From Paludibacter sp. (GTDB lineage: Bacteria; Bacteroidota; Bacteroidia; Bacteroidales; Paludibacteraceae), in NCBI GenBank assembly GCA_028748945.1, contig JAQTOL010000227.1, positions 1-5,809 of the forward strand: 5,809 nt of DNA. The letters run 5' to 3'. Positions 1 to 5,809 of the stretch are shown here, piece by piece (position 1 is the first letter of the stretch; the number at the start of each line of letters is the position of its first letter). The position numbers and the translations under genes are program-made. The notes below the pieces were generated by a model. It made no database searches, was not told the origin of the DNA, and saw only the letters and a program-made list of their open reading frames with translations.

Positions 1-603
1 CAAAAATGCTTTTGCGTAGATTCCTCCTTCATGTAACGATCTCAGATATTTTCGGGACAACTTGAAACTCCCCCAGTAATCATAAATCATCCGAACACGA
101 ACTCCCTCTTTTGCTTTTTGGATGAGCAATTCGCGTAATTGATTTGAAATTTTATCATCGTCAAAAATAAAAAACTCAAGATGAATATGATCTTTTGCTT
201 TCTTAATTTCCTCGAATATAGCTTCAAATGTACTTTTTCCGGACGATAAAACATCTATTTTATTATCAGCATAGCCCGCTGCTTCACTATTTTTATACAA
301 TAGTTTAACAAGGTTCAATTGATTGGCCGTCATCATTGTAATATCAAGTTTATTGATATCAAATGAAGCTACAGGTCTATCGGTTACTCTGCGGATACTT
401 TTTTGGGATATAATTTTTTTCTTGCGATAATCCTGACCTAACAAAAGATACAAAATCAGACCTAAAAACGGAATAAATAGCAGCACCAACACCCACGAAA
501 TGGATTTGACTGGGTTACGATTCTCCAAAAGTAAAACCGAAATTGTACTAATAGTAGTATATAGAAATAGAACTATAATCAATGTGGTTACTATAGACGT
601 CAT
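1..603 (-). CDS. cls: Cardiolipin synthase (phospholipase D family), N-terminal part, cut by window edge
   Basis: Membrane enzyme that joins two phosphatidylglycerols (or a related donor pair) into cardiolipin. I translated the reverse strand by hand: 201 open codons from the ATG at 601-603 to the window edge. Residues 3-21 are a hydrophobic helix. ENRNPVKSISW at 27-37, a second membrane helix at about 36-54 and GQDYRK at 56-61 form the PLDc_N anchor typical of bacterial Cls. Residues about 118-201 begin the first phospholipase D domain, with IHLEFFIFDDDKIS at 140-153 and VRVRMIYDYWGSF at 168-180. The catalytic HKD motifs should lie just outside the window; family members are near 480 residues. 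The start is well fixed: an in-frame TGA at 622-624 precedes it with no other start codon between. No Shine-Dalgarno is visible. The 93-base spacer from ribD holds only a poor promoter match (TAACCTTG on the minus strand, 627-634, with no TTG at the right distance), so read-through from ribD is possible. Bacteroidota often carry more than one PLD-type synthase, so which paralogue this is stays open. Confidence 0.9.
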   Translation of the reverse strand, partial: MTSIVTTLIIVLFLYTTISTISVLLLENRNPVKSISWVLVLLFIPFLGLILYLLLGQDYRKKKIISQKSIRRVTDRPVASFDINKLDITMMTANQLNLVKLLYKNSEAAGYADNKIDVLSSGKSTFEAIFEEIKKAKDHIHLEFFIFDDDKISNQLRELLIQKAKEGVRVRMIYDYWGSFKLSRKYLRSLHEGGIYAKAFL

Positions 604-696
604 GGTGATTTTTTTTAAGTATCAAACAAGGTTAAATTTACAGTCAATTTTACTTATAGCATGAGATTATTTAAGAGCCAATCTATTTTATCTTTA

Positions 697-1752
697 TTAC
701 AAATTAATTTCATTCGGGTTTTTATAAATCAACCAATCATGTTTTTCAAATTTCTTTTCTAAAACCGGATAATGATGAAGATCGGGAGCCTGTATACCTT
801 CTTGAATTGTTCGGGGCGAAATTTCAACATTGGCTTCATCCCATAATCCTTCTTCCAGAAAACTTTTTAATATTGTAGCACCGCCTTCTACCAAAACAGA
901 ATTGATATTTCGTTCATAGATTTTTTTCAGTATCGTTTTAAGTCGGTTCTTTTCAAAATTCAGTTGTATAAATTCCAGATTCGGTTTGTTGGCCCGCTCA
1001 TTTTCCGTGAAGATTAATGTCGGTACACTTCCATCCAGCAAATTAAAACTATCCGGAATGCGTCCCAACCGGTCAATACCAATACGAACCGGCGATTTCC
1101 CCGACCAATTCCGAACGGTAAGAGACGGATTATCCAACAAAACCGTATTGGCTCCAACTAAAATCGACTGGTTTTCAGCACGCATTTTATGAGTAAGTTG
1201 TTTGGTAATTTCATTCGAAATAATCAAAGGAGTTTCGGATACATCACTTCGAATCCGATCAATAAAACCATCTTTCGTCTGCGCCCATTTAAGCAAAATA
1301 TAGGGACGTTTTTGTTCCTGGTAAATAAAGAAACGCTTATTTAATTCCCGGCATTCCTCTTCCAATACGCCTGTTTCAACTTCAATTCCGGCATTCCGAA
1401 GAATATCAGCTCCTCTCCCCGCCACTTTCGGATTTGGATCCAATGTCCCGATAACAACACGTGGAATTCCGCTTCTGACAATCAAATCCGCACAGGGTGG
1501 CGTTTTTCCATAATGGGAACAGGGTTCCAGATTGACATACAATGTCGATTTCTTCAACAGTTCTTTGTCTTTAACGGAATTAATGGCATTTGGTTCAGCA
1601 TGAGCTTCACCATACCGGTGATGATACCCTTCGCCAATGATCACATCTTCGCAAACCAACACGGCTCCAACCATAGGATTTGGAGCAACATAACTATTCC
1701 CGATCCGGGCCAGCTGCAAACAACGGGACATAAATTTCAATTCATAATTCAT
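697..1752 (-). CDS. ribD: RibD, bifunctional riboflavin biosynthesis deaminase/reductase
   Basis: Cytosolic enzyme for two successive steps of riboflavin synthesis: deamination of the diaminohydroxy-phosphoribosylamino-pyrimidine made from GTP, then NADPH-dependent reduction of the ribose side chain. Numbering from the ATG at 1750-1752 gives 351 residues, the usual full length. The N-terminal zinc deaminase domain shows NPMVGAV (25-31), HAEPNAI (51-57; His zinc ligand, Glu proton shuttle) and PCSHYGKTPPC (77-87; two Cys zinc ligands). DPNPKVAGRG follows at 105-114. The reductase domain starts at about RPYILLKWAQTKDG (149-162), with ILVGANTVLLDNPSLTVR (197-214) and VLVEGGATIL (286-295). All key residues are present. 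The frame stays open three codons further to a TTG at 1759-1761, but the ATG at 1750 is the better start. A second candidate is the ATG at 1729-1731 (344 residues), which still keeps the first helix. The chosen start lies inside a 7-base tandem repeat. It is divergent from prmC, an arrangement I recall from other Bacteroidota. No FMN riboswitch fits the short upstream region. The best minus-strand promoter match (TTGCTTTG at 1779-1786) has one mismatch and no upstream TTG partner. Confidence 0.96.
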   Translation of the reverse strand: MNYELKFMSRCLQLARIGNSYVAPNPMVGAVLVCEDVIIGEGYHHRYGEAHAEPNAINSVKDKELLKKSTLYVNLEPCSHYGKTPPCADLIVRSGIPRVVIGTLDPNPKVAGRGADILRNAGIEVETGVLEEECRELNKRFFIYQEQKRPYILLKWAQTKDGFIDRIRSDVSETPLIISNEITKQLTHKMRAENQSILVGANTVLLDNPSLTVRNWSGKSPVRIGIDRLGRIPDSFNLLDGSVPTLIFTENERANKPNLEFIQLNFEKNRLKTILKKIYERNINSVLVEGGATILKSFLEEGLWDEANVEISPRTIQEGIQAPDLHHYPVLEKKFEKHDWLIYKNPNEINL

Positions 1753-1769
1753 AATGCACAATTCATAAT
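1735..1769 (-). repeat. Five 7-base tandem units across the ribD start
   Basis: Read on the minus strand, 1769 down to 1735 divides into five 7-base units. Units 1, 3 and 4 are exactly ATTATGA; unit 2 is ATTGTGC and unit 5 is ATTGAAA. The ATG in each exact copy falls in a different frame from its neighbour copy, and only that of unit 3 (1750-1752) opens ribD. The ATG of unit 1 (1764-1766) opens a five-codon reading frame (MNCAL) whose TGA overlaps the ribD ATG as ATGA. The ATG of unit 4 runs into TGA after two codons. Whether the short upstream frame is translated is unknown. Such AATTATG-type strings look familiar from Bacteroidota spacers, but I could not search for copies. Confidence 0.7.
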
Positions 1770-1794
1770 TTCAATGATCAAAGCAAAGCACTCG

Positions 1795-1820
1795 TTAGCA
1801 TATTGGGAAATTAGCATATT
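1795..1820. repeat. 10-base direct repeat TTAGCATATT within the prmC promoter
   Basis: TTAGCATATT occurs at 1795-1804 and again, exactly, at 1811-1820, with starts 16 bases apart. The first copy overlaps the TTG element and the second lies in the spacer before the TAnnTTTG element. A repressor or activator site read on one face of the helix is conceivable, since 16 bases is about one and a half turns. However, short TTAG-rich tandem strings also occur as filler in spacers of this phylum, so no function is claimed. Confidence 0.5.
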
Positions 1821-1833
1821 AAAACTATCTTTG
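1803..1833 (+). promoter_or_regulatory. Bacteroidota-type promoter for prmC, probably giving a leaderless mRNA
   Basis: TTG at 1803-1805, a 20-base spacer, then TATCTTTG at 1826-1833. This fits the -33/-7 consensus recognised by the Bacteroidota primary sigma factor (TTTG or TTG, about 19-21 bases, TAnnTTTG). The -7 box ends only four bases before the prmC ATG at 1838-1840. Transcription should therefore start at or within a few bases of the A of the start codon, leaving no room for a ribosome-binding leader. The promoter should also drive the EamA gene downstream. Confidence 0.8.
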
Positions 1834-1837
1834 CACG

Positions 1838-2710
1838 ATGAAAACTGCTATTCAACATATACAGTCGCAACTGCAGGGGTATTATCCCGAAACGGAAATC
1901 CGCAGTTTCACCTATTTAATTTTCGAGAAGTTAACGGGTTATTCACGTTCGGAAATTTTCCTTAACAAAAATACAATTTTTTCCGTGGAACAACAGCAAT
2001 TAATCGAAGAATTTATTCAAAAACTACAAAAACAGGTTCCGATTCAGTATATTTTGGGCGAAACGGAGCTTTACGGTTTGGTTTTTAACGTCAATGATTC
2101 GGTTTTAATTCCGCGTCCCGAAACCGAAGAACTGGTGGATTGGATACGAATTGAGAATGACCGCAATGCCAATTTGAGTATACTTGATATCGGAACCGGA
2201 AGCGGATGCATAGCCATCAGTCTGAAACATGAATTTCCAAATTCAGAAATTGCTGCTTTTGATATTTCCGAAAAAGCGTTGGAAACAGCACAGAGTAATG
2301 CTGCACTCAACAAAGTGGAAGTGATTTTTTCCGTTATTGATATTCTAAATGCACCGGACTTTGCAGAAAAATGGGATATTATCGTTAGCAATCCACCCTA
2401 CGTTTTGGAAAATGAAAAGGAAGAAATATTGCCAAATGTATTGGAAAATGAACCGCATGTGGCTTTATTTGTTCCTAACAATGATCCGCTGCTTTTTTAT
2501 CGCAAAATTGCGCTTTTTGCTCAAAAATATTTAAGTCAAAATGGCAAACTGTATTTTGAAATTAATCGGGCTGCGGGGAAAGCAACGGTTGAATTGCTAA
2601 CTGAATTGGGATTTCAACAGATAGAATTACGAAAAGATATTTCTGGGAATGACCGTATGATTAAAGCAATTCTTGGTTCTAACATCCTGATTCCTGACTC
2701 TTATTTATGA
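1838..2710 (+). CDS. prmC: PrmC (HemK), release factor glutamine-N5 methyltransferase
   Basis: Cytosolic SAM-dependent enzyme that methylates the glutamine of the GGQ motif in peptide release factors RF1 and RF2, needed for efficient translation termination. At 290 residues it is close to family length. The N-terminal helical substrate-binding domain covers about 1-85, ending in PIQYILGETELYG (68-80). PRPETEELVDW (92-102) follows. The Rossmann-fold methyltransferase domain has LDIGTGSGCIAISL (116-129) as the SAM-binding loop, AAFDIS (139-144) with the ribose-binding Asp, and the catalytic NPPY at 185-188, which marks N-methyltransferases acting on glutamine. The usual family C-terminal stretch GNDRMIKA (270-277) is present, but 13 further residues follow, encoded by a degenerate 7-base repeat. 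The start is fixed by the promoter ending four bases upstream. The stop overlaps the next start as ATGA, so the EamA gene is probably translationally coupled. The older name HemK and a protoporphyrinogen oxidase role are obsolete. Confidence 0.96.
   Translation: MKTAIQHIQSQLQGYYPETEIRSFTYLIFEKLTGYSRSEIFLNKNTIFSVEQQQLIEEFIQKLQKQVPIQYILGETELYGLVFNVNDSVLIPRPETEELVDWIRIENDRNANLSILDIGTGSGCIAISLKHEFPNSEIAAFDISEKALETAQSNAALNKVEVIFSVIDILNAPDFAEKWDIIVSNPPYVLENEKEEILPNVLENEPHVALFVPNNDPLLFYRKIALFAQKYLSQNGKLYFEINRAAGKATVELLTELGFQQIELRKDISGNDRMIKAILGSNILIPDSYL
2669..2703 (+). repeat. Degenerate 7-base tandem tract encoding the PrmC tail
   Basis: From 2669 the sequence divides into five 7-base units. The clearest is ATTCCTG (2690-2696). 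ATTCTTG (2669-2675) differs from it at one position and CATCCTG (2683-2689) at one; the other two units (2676-2682 and 2697-2703) are more diverged. The tract begins where the conserved PrmC sequence ends, encodes about 12 of its last 13 residues, and stops four bases before the EamA start. It has the same unit length and total length (35 bases) as the tract at the ribD start, but unrelated sequence. The degeneracy leaves some chance that the periodicity is coincidental. Confidence 0.4.
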
Positions 2711-3576
2711 TAAAAATGCACAAAGATCACCCGTGGGTTCATTACCTGTTATTATTATTTGGGATTCTATGTATTTCATGGTCGGCTATTTTAGTGAAAA
2801 TTGCCGGTATCAGCGGATTTGGATCGGGATTTTACCGGCTGTTTTTTGGAACAATAAGTATTATTCCTGTGTGGCTTTATTTTAAAAAGCCCATCACCGA
2901 CCGTAAAGGGGTTAAAATTGCCATTATCTGCGGCATTTTGTTTGCCTGCGACATTGCGCTGTGGAACACTTCCATCATGCTTTCCAAAGCCACCATTTCC
3001 ACCTTGCTGGCTAATCTGGCTCCGGTATGGGTGGGTCTGGGAGCTATGTTCTTTATGAAACAAAAACCGGCCAGAATCTTTTGGATTGGAACAGCAATCT
3101 CTATCTTCGGCGTTACCATTATTATCGGCATCAACGAAGTATTGGGGGCCCGACTGAATGCTGGTAATATGCTGGCCATCCTTGCCAGTGTGTTTTACGG
3201 AGCTTATCTGCTTACCGTCCGTAAAGGCCGCGTTTCGCTCGATACTTTTTCATTCACCACCATTTCGATGGTTAGCAGCACGGTGGTTCTGGGTATCATC
3301 TGCCTTTTTACTTCCACACCGCTTTGGGGTTTTAACTCCACCACCTGGTACGCGTTAATTGCTCTAGGCATCGTTCCTCAGGTATTGGGCTGGCTTTCCA
3401 TCAACCAGGCTCTGGGTCACATCAGCCCAACAATTGCATCAGTCAGCTTGCTGAGCCAAACGGTTTTCACGGCTATCTTCTCTGTGCTAATTTTAAGCGA
3501 GGTGCTTACTATCCACGAAATAGGCGGAGCAGTGGTGGTGCTGGTTGGAATTTATCTGGTGAATCGGAGGAAATAA
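2707..3576 (+). CDS. DMT superfamily transporter, EamA family (RhaT/YdcZ-like permease)
   Basis: Inner-membrane permease of the drug/metabolite transporter superfamily; members usually export amino acids, nucleosides or small metabolites by proton exchange. The substrate cannot be read from the sequence. It has 289 residues in two EamA repeats. Ten membrane segments lie at roughly 12-33, 41-59, 69-90, 96-117, 123-142, 153-171, 182-203, 213-232, 238-262 and 266-285. The first repeat holds ATISTLLANLAPVWVGLGAMF (95-115), where MKQKP (117-121) replaces the LGE-type motif frequent in this family. The second repeat keeps it as LILSEVLT (261-268), with Glu265. The chain ends in the positive NRRK. 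The first ATG overlaps the prmC stop by four bases (ATGA); a second ATG at 2716-2718, three codons on, is an alternative start. No separate promoter or ribosome-binding site is visible, so expression should depend on the prmC promoter. G+C content is clearly higher than in the genes to the left. Confidence 0.9.
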   Translation: MIKMHKDHPWVHYLLLLFGILCISWSAILVKIAGISGFGSGFYRLFFGTISIIPVWLYFKKPITDRKGVKIAIICGILFACDIALWNTSIMLSKATISTLLANLAPVWVGLGAMFFMKQKPARIFWIGTAISIFGVTIIIGINEVLGARLNAGNMLAILASVFYGAYLLTVRKGRVSLDTFSFTTISMVSSTVVLGIICLFTSTPLWGFNSTTWYALIALGIVPQVLGWLSINQALGHISPTIASVSLLSQTVFTAIFSVLILSEVLTIHEIGGAVVVLVGIYLVNRRK

Positions 3577-3614
3577 AAACATGTAGAGACGCATTGCAAT
3601 GCGTCTCTACATGT
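3571..3614 (-). terminator. 36-base perfect palindrome with a minus-strand T tract; terminator of the OPT gene
   Basis: Bases 3579-3614 are a perfect inverted repeat with no mismatch and no required spacer. Each half carries TGTAGAGACGCATT or its complement, and the centre is TTGCAA. As RNA it forms a very stable hairpin. On the minus strand the stem is followed at once by TTTTATTT (3578 down to 3571), which makes a good intrinsic terminator 25 bases after the OPT stop. On the plus strand the stem is followed by CAGGTATTG, with no U run, so it should end the EamA transcript poorly or only by blocking. The core GTAGAGACGC...GCGTCTCTAC resembles a dispersed palindrome I recall from Bacteroidota and cyanobacterial genomes, so it may be a repeat element put to use as a terminator. 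Confidence 0.75.
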
Positions 3615-3639
3615 CAGGTATTGAATATAATTTTCCGTT

Positions 3640-5637
3640 TTATTTTTTCTCCACTTTCGCCCGCATCGAATCCCAAACCAGGTAACCGATAATGGCACCG
3701 TACATAACAAGTCCCAACCATTCGGCTCCGGCACTTTCGGTCCATAGCGTATTGATGACATTAATACCGCCAAAACGAATGGAGGCACTTACTACGCCCA
3801 TTAAAGCACCACCGGCAATAAAACCGGAAGCCAGCAAGGTTCCTTTCTCCTGACGGGCAGTATTCAACGCTTTGTCCTTGCTGCGTGTAGATACATACCA
3901 GCTAATAGCACCACCCACAACGAGCGGCGTATTTAATTCCAGTGGGATAAACATTCCCAATGCGAATGCCAGTGCAGGCACTCCAAAATAAGATAGTACG
4001 ATGGAAATCAGCGCTCCGATTGCATACAAAAACCAGGGGGCTCCTACTCCGGACATTAACGGCTCGATAACGGCTGCCATGGCATTGGCCTGTGGTGCGA
4101 CCAACGCACCTTCGCCTGTAAATCCGTATGTTTTATTTAAAATCATAATCACACCACCCACCGTGGCTGCCGAGACCAGCGTTCCCAGAAATTTCCAGGT
4201 TTCCTGTTTGGCCGGCGTAGTACCAATCCAGTAACCAATCTTCAGGTCGGTAATAAAACCACCTGCCATGGAAAGAGCCGTACAAACCACACCACCTATT
4301 ATCAAAGCAGCGACCATACCTTCGGTACCTTTTAATCCAACGGCAACCATCACCACCGAAGCTAAAATCAAGGTCATAAGCGTCATCCCCGAAACAGGAT
4401 TGGTCCCGACAATGGCAATGGCATTGGCAGCCACCGTTGTAAACAGAAAGGCAATAATGGCAACTACCAGAATTCCCACAACAGCGTAAAGTAAATTGAA
4501 GTTGACCACACCGACAAAGAAGAAAATAAAGGTAGTGATCAAAGCCAGTATAACACCGATAACAATAATTTTCATCGAAAGATCGCGTTGCGTACGTTTT
4601 ACTTCGGCACTAATCACGTTTCCCTTGCCTTTGAATTCTTTGGAAGCAAGACCAATGGCACTGGCTATAATACCTCTTGATTTATAAATACCGATAAGAC
4701 CGGCCATGGCAATACCGCCAATACCAATGTGACGTGCAAAGGTGGTGAAAATGACTTCGGGTGTCAGGTCGGATAAAACTCCTGTAAAACTTGGATTCAG
4801 CGTGTGCAGCAACGAATCGCTGAGTAAAGGAAGTAACGGAACAATACCAAACCAGATTAATAATGATCCGGCGCAAATTATGGCGGCATATTTCAATCCC
4901 ACGATATAACCCAGTCCTAAGACAGCGGCACCTACATTCACCTTAAAAACAACTTTTGCTTTGTCGGCCAGTTCGGTACCAAAAGGGATAACGCGCGATG
5001 TAAAGGTTTCTGCCCAGGTTCCGAAAGTGGCTACAATAAAATCGTATAATCCGCCAATGATACCGGCCATAATAAGCGGTTTGGCCTGATCGCCCCCTTT
5101 TTCGCCAGACACCAGCACCTGTGTGGTGGCGGTTGCTTCGGGAAAAGGATATTTCCCGTGCATATCCGATACAAAGAATTTACGGAAAGGAATCAGAAAC
5201 AAGATGCCCAACACACCACCCAGCAGCGAACTGAGAAAGACCTGCATGAAGCTGACGGTAATTTCAGGGTATTTAGCCTGCAAAATATACAAAGCGGGCA
5301 AAGTAAATATAGCTCCTGCAACTACTACGCCTGAGCTTGCTCCAATGGATTGGATAATCACATTTTCGCCCAATGCATTTTTCCGCTTGCCGGCACTCGA
5401 AAGTCCAACGGCAATAATGGCAATAGGGATAGCCGCTTCAAATACCTGTCCTATTTTCAAGCCCAGATAAGCTGCCGCCGCCGAAAAAAGGACAGCCATT
5501 AGCAAGCCCAACAATACGGTACGCATATTTACTTCGGGATAATTCTTGTCCGGTGACAGTAATGGTTTATACTCTTCACCTTCCCGCAATTCACGGGATG
5601 CATTTTCGGGTAATCCCGTGATTTTTTCTTCTTCCAT
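3640..5637 (-). CDS. OPT-family oligopeptide transporter
   Basis: Large inner-membrane proton-coupled importer of the OPT family, in the bacterial oligopeptide-transporter branch. Characterised relatives in fungi and plants take up small peptides, glutathione or metal chelates; the substrate of this one is unknown. It has 665 residues, normal family length, with about 14-16 membrane segments after a charged 35-residue cytosolic head. Recognisable stretches in order: NMRTVLLGLLMAVLFSAAAA with LGLKIGQVFEAAIPIAI (37-74); DMHGKYPFPEATAT (158-171), the family hallmark; GTNPVSGMTLMTLILA (411-426); GFITDLKIGYWIGTTPAKQ (460-478); APQANAMAAVIEPLM (514-528); and GMFIPLELNTPLVVGG (561-576). No break or frameshift is seen. 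The start is the ATG of MEEEKITG; no in-frame alternative looks better and no Shine-Dalgarno is present. It converges on the EamA gene across a 63-base spacer holding the terminator and looks monocistronic. Upstream lies the inverted-repeat element, and no good promoter was found; TATATTTA (minus strand, 5642-5649) is one base off the -7 box but lacks a TTG partner. Confidence 0.94.
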   Translation of the reverse strand: MEEEKITGLPENASRELREGEEYKPLLSPDKNYPEVNMRTVLLGLLMAVLFSAAAAYLGLKIGQVFEAAIPIAIIAVGLSSAGKRKNALGENVIIQSIGASSGVVVAGAIFTLPALYILQAKYPEITVSFMQVFLSSLLGGVLGILFLIPFRKFFVSDMHGKYPFPEATATTQVLVSGEKGGDQAKPLIMAGIIGGLYDFIVATFGTWAETFTSRVIPFGTELADKAKVVFKVNVGAAVLGLGYIVGLKYAAIICAGSLLIWFGIVPLLPLLSDSLLHTLNPSFTGVLSDLTPEVIFTTFARHIGIGGIAMAGLIGIYKSRGIIASAIGLASKEFKGKGNVISAEVKRTQRDLSMKIIVIGVILALITTFIFFFVGVVNFNLLYAVVGILVVAIIAFLFTTVAANAIAIVGTNPVSGMTLMTLILASVVMVAVGLKGTEGMVAALIIGGVVCTALSMAGGFITDLKIGYWIGTTPAKQETWKFLGTLVSAATVGGVIMILNKTYGFTGEGALVAPQANAMAAVIEPLMSGVGAPWFLYAIGALISIVLSYFGVPALAFALGMFIPLELNTPLVVGGAISWYVSTRSKDKALNTARQEKGTLLASGFIAGGALMGVVSASIRFGGINVINTLWTESAGAEWLGLVMYGAIIGYLVWDSMRAKVEKK

Positions 5638-5649
5638 AATTTAAATATA

Positions 5650-5781
5650 ACCCCTAACCCCTAAAGGGGGATAAGAGATGTTAGTTTTGATTTATAATTA
5701 TCTAATTCATTTTCATCTGAAAAAATACAAGGTTTTGTATAGAGACGAAACTAATTTTGTTCCCCTTCAGGGGTTAGGGGT
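5650..5781. repeat. Possible MITE-like element with 20-base inverted ends
   Basis: The left end at 5650-5669 (ACCCCTAACCCCTAAAGGGG) and the reverse complement of the right end at 5762-5781 agree at 19 of 20 positions; the difference is A versus G before AAGGGG. The 92 bases between are AT-rich and contain no credible reading frame. Each end can fold alone (CCCC, 4-base loop, GGGG), and the two ends can pair with each other. Each end also contains two copies of a 7-base CCCCTAA-type unit, the second truncated or altered. TAA flanks the CCCC/GGGG borders on both sides (5648-5650 and 5781-5783), which could be a 3-base target duplication or chance. There is no transposase, so it would be a non-autonomous element. 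Alternatively these are two independent copies of a dispersed spacer repeat in opposite orientation. Confidence 0.5.
5720..5740 (-). other. Small AT-rich hairpin followed by a T run on the minus strand
   Basis: ATACAA at 5725-5730 and TTGTAT at 5735-5740 make a six-pair stem with a GGTT loop. Read on the minus strand the stem is followed by five T residues (5724-5720), so it has the outline of an intrinsic terminator for a minus-strand gene lying beyond the right edge. The stem is almost all A-T and therefore weak, and it lies inside the inverted-repeat element. Terminator function is only a possibility. Confidence 0.2.
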
Positions 5782-5809
5782 AAACTATTTTACGTACATA
5801 ATACTTGCC

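Noticed and set aside
627..634. TAACCTTG on the minus strand as a promoter -7 box for cls
   Set aside because: It has one mismatch to TAnnTTTG, and the only nearby TTG is 10 bases away where about 20 is expected. It is too weak to annotate as a promoter.
1753..1837. FMN riboswitch upstream of ribD
   Set aside because: The divergent spacer is only 85 bases, largely taken up by repeats and the prmC promoter. I see none of the conserved RFN-element segments, and the known aptamer is longer than the room available.
1513..1965. 150-codon plus-strand reading frame spanning the ribD start, the divergent spacer and the prmC start
   Set aside because: It lies antisense to the conserved RibD deaminase domain and then out of frame with PrmC. 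It has no recognisable domain, and its later part runs through a promoter and two repeats. It is a shadow frame.
2071..2391. 106-codon minus-strand frame inside prmC
   Set aside because: It is antisense to the SAM-binding and NPPY region of prmC, with no matching family and no promoter. It is a shadow frame.
4001..5470. Several 60-115 codon plus-strand frames opposite the OPT transporter
   Set aside because: All are antisense to an intact, well-conserved membrane protein gene, and their low-complexity composition (rich in T, A, P, I) is what the complement of hydrophobic codons gives.
5650..5670. CCCCTAA repeat as a telomere-like or CRISPR-type repeat
   Set aside because: There are only about two units per end, with no spacer-repeat alternation and no cas genes. 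The inverted partner at 5762-5781 explains it better as part of an inverted-repeat element.
5785..5809. Possible C-terminal end of a minus-strand gene entering from the right (frame ending ...IMYVK with TAG at 5785-5787)
   Set aside because: Only seven codons are visible, and a second minus-strand frame (GKYYVRKIVYP, stop at 5774-5776) is equally open. There is nothing to tell coding from chance at this length.

Overview
The window looks like ordinary chromosomal sequence from a member of the Bacteroidota. Three things point there. No gene start has a Shine-Dalgarno-like purine run. The prmC promoter matches the Bacteroidota pattern TTG-N20-TAnnTTTG exactly. The gene boundaries carry short AT-rich or C-rich tandem and palindromic repeats of the kind common in that phylum. 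The order or genus cannot be settled from this sequence.

Layout from left to right: the N-terminal 201 codons of a cardiolipin synthase on the minus strand, cut by the window edge; ribD (riboflavin synthesis), also minus; an 85-base divergent spacer; prmC (release-factor glutamine methyltransferase), plus; a drug/metabolite (EamA) transporter overlapping prmC by four bases, plus; a 63-base convergent spacer holding a perfect 36-base palindrome; a full-length OPT-family oligopeptide transporter, minus; and a 172-base non-coding end that holds a possible 132-base element with 20-base inverted ends.

The genes do not form one pathway. ribD and prmC are unrelated housekeeping genes read outward from a shared spacer. 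prmC and the EamA gene are probably co-transcribed and translationally coupled. Cardiolipin synthase may be read through from ribD (93 bases between them) or have its own weak promoter. The OPT gene appears to be a single transcription unit ended by the palindrome. Base composition rises along the window: I counted 20/60 G+C at 241-300 (cls) and 30/60 at 3001-3060 (EamA gene).

I found no defence system, CRISPR array, RNA gene, insertion sequence with a transposase, or obviously new multi-gene system. The most interesting material is between the genes: 7-base-periodic repeats at three gene boundaries, one supplying the ribD start codon and another apparently encoding the last residues of PrmC; the 36-base palindrome used as an apparent one-way terminator; and the MITE-like inverted-repeat element upstream of the OPT gene.
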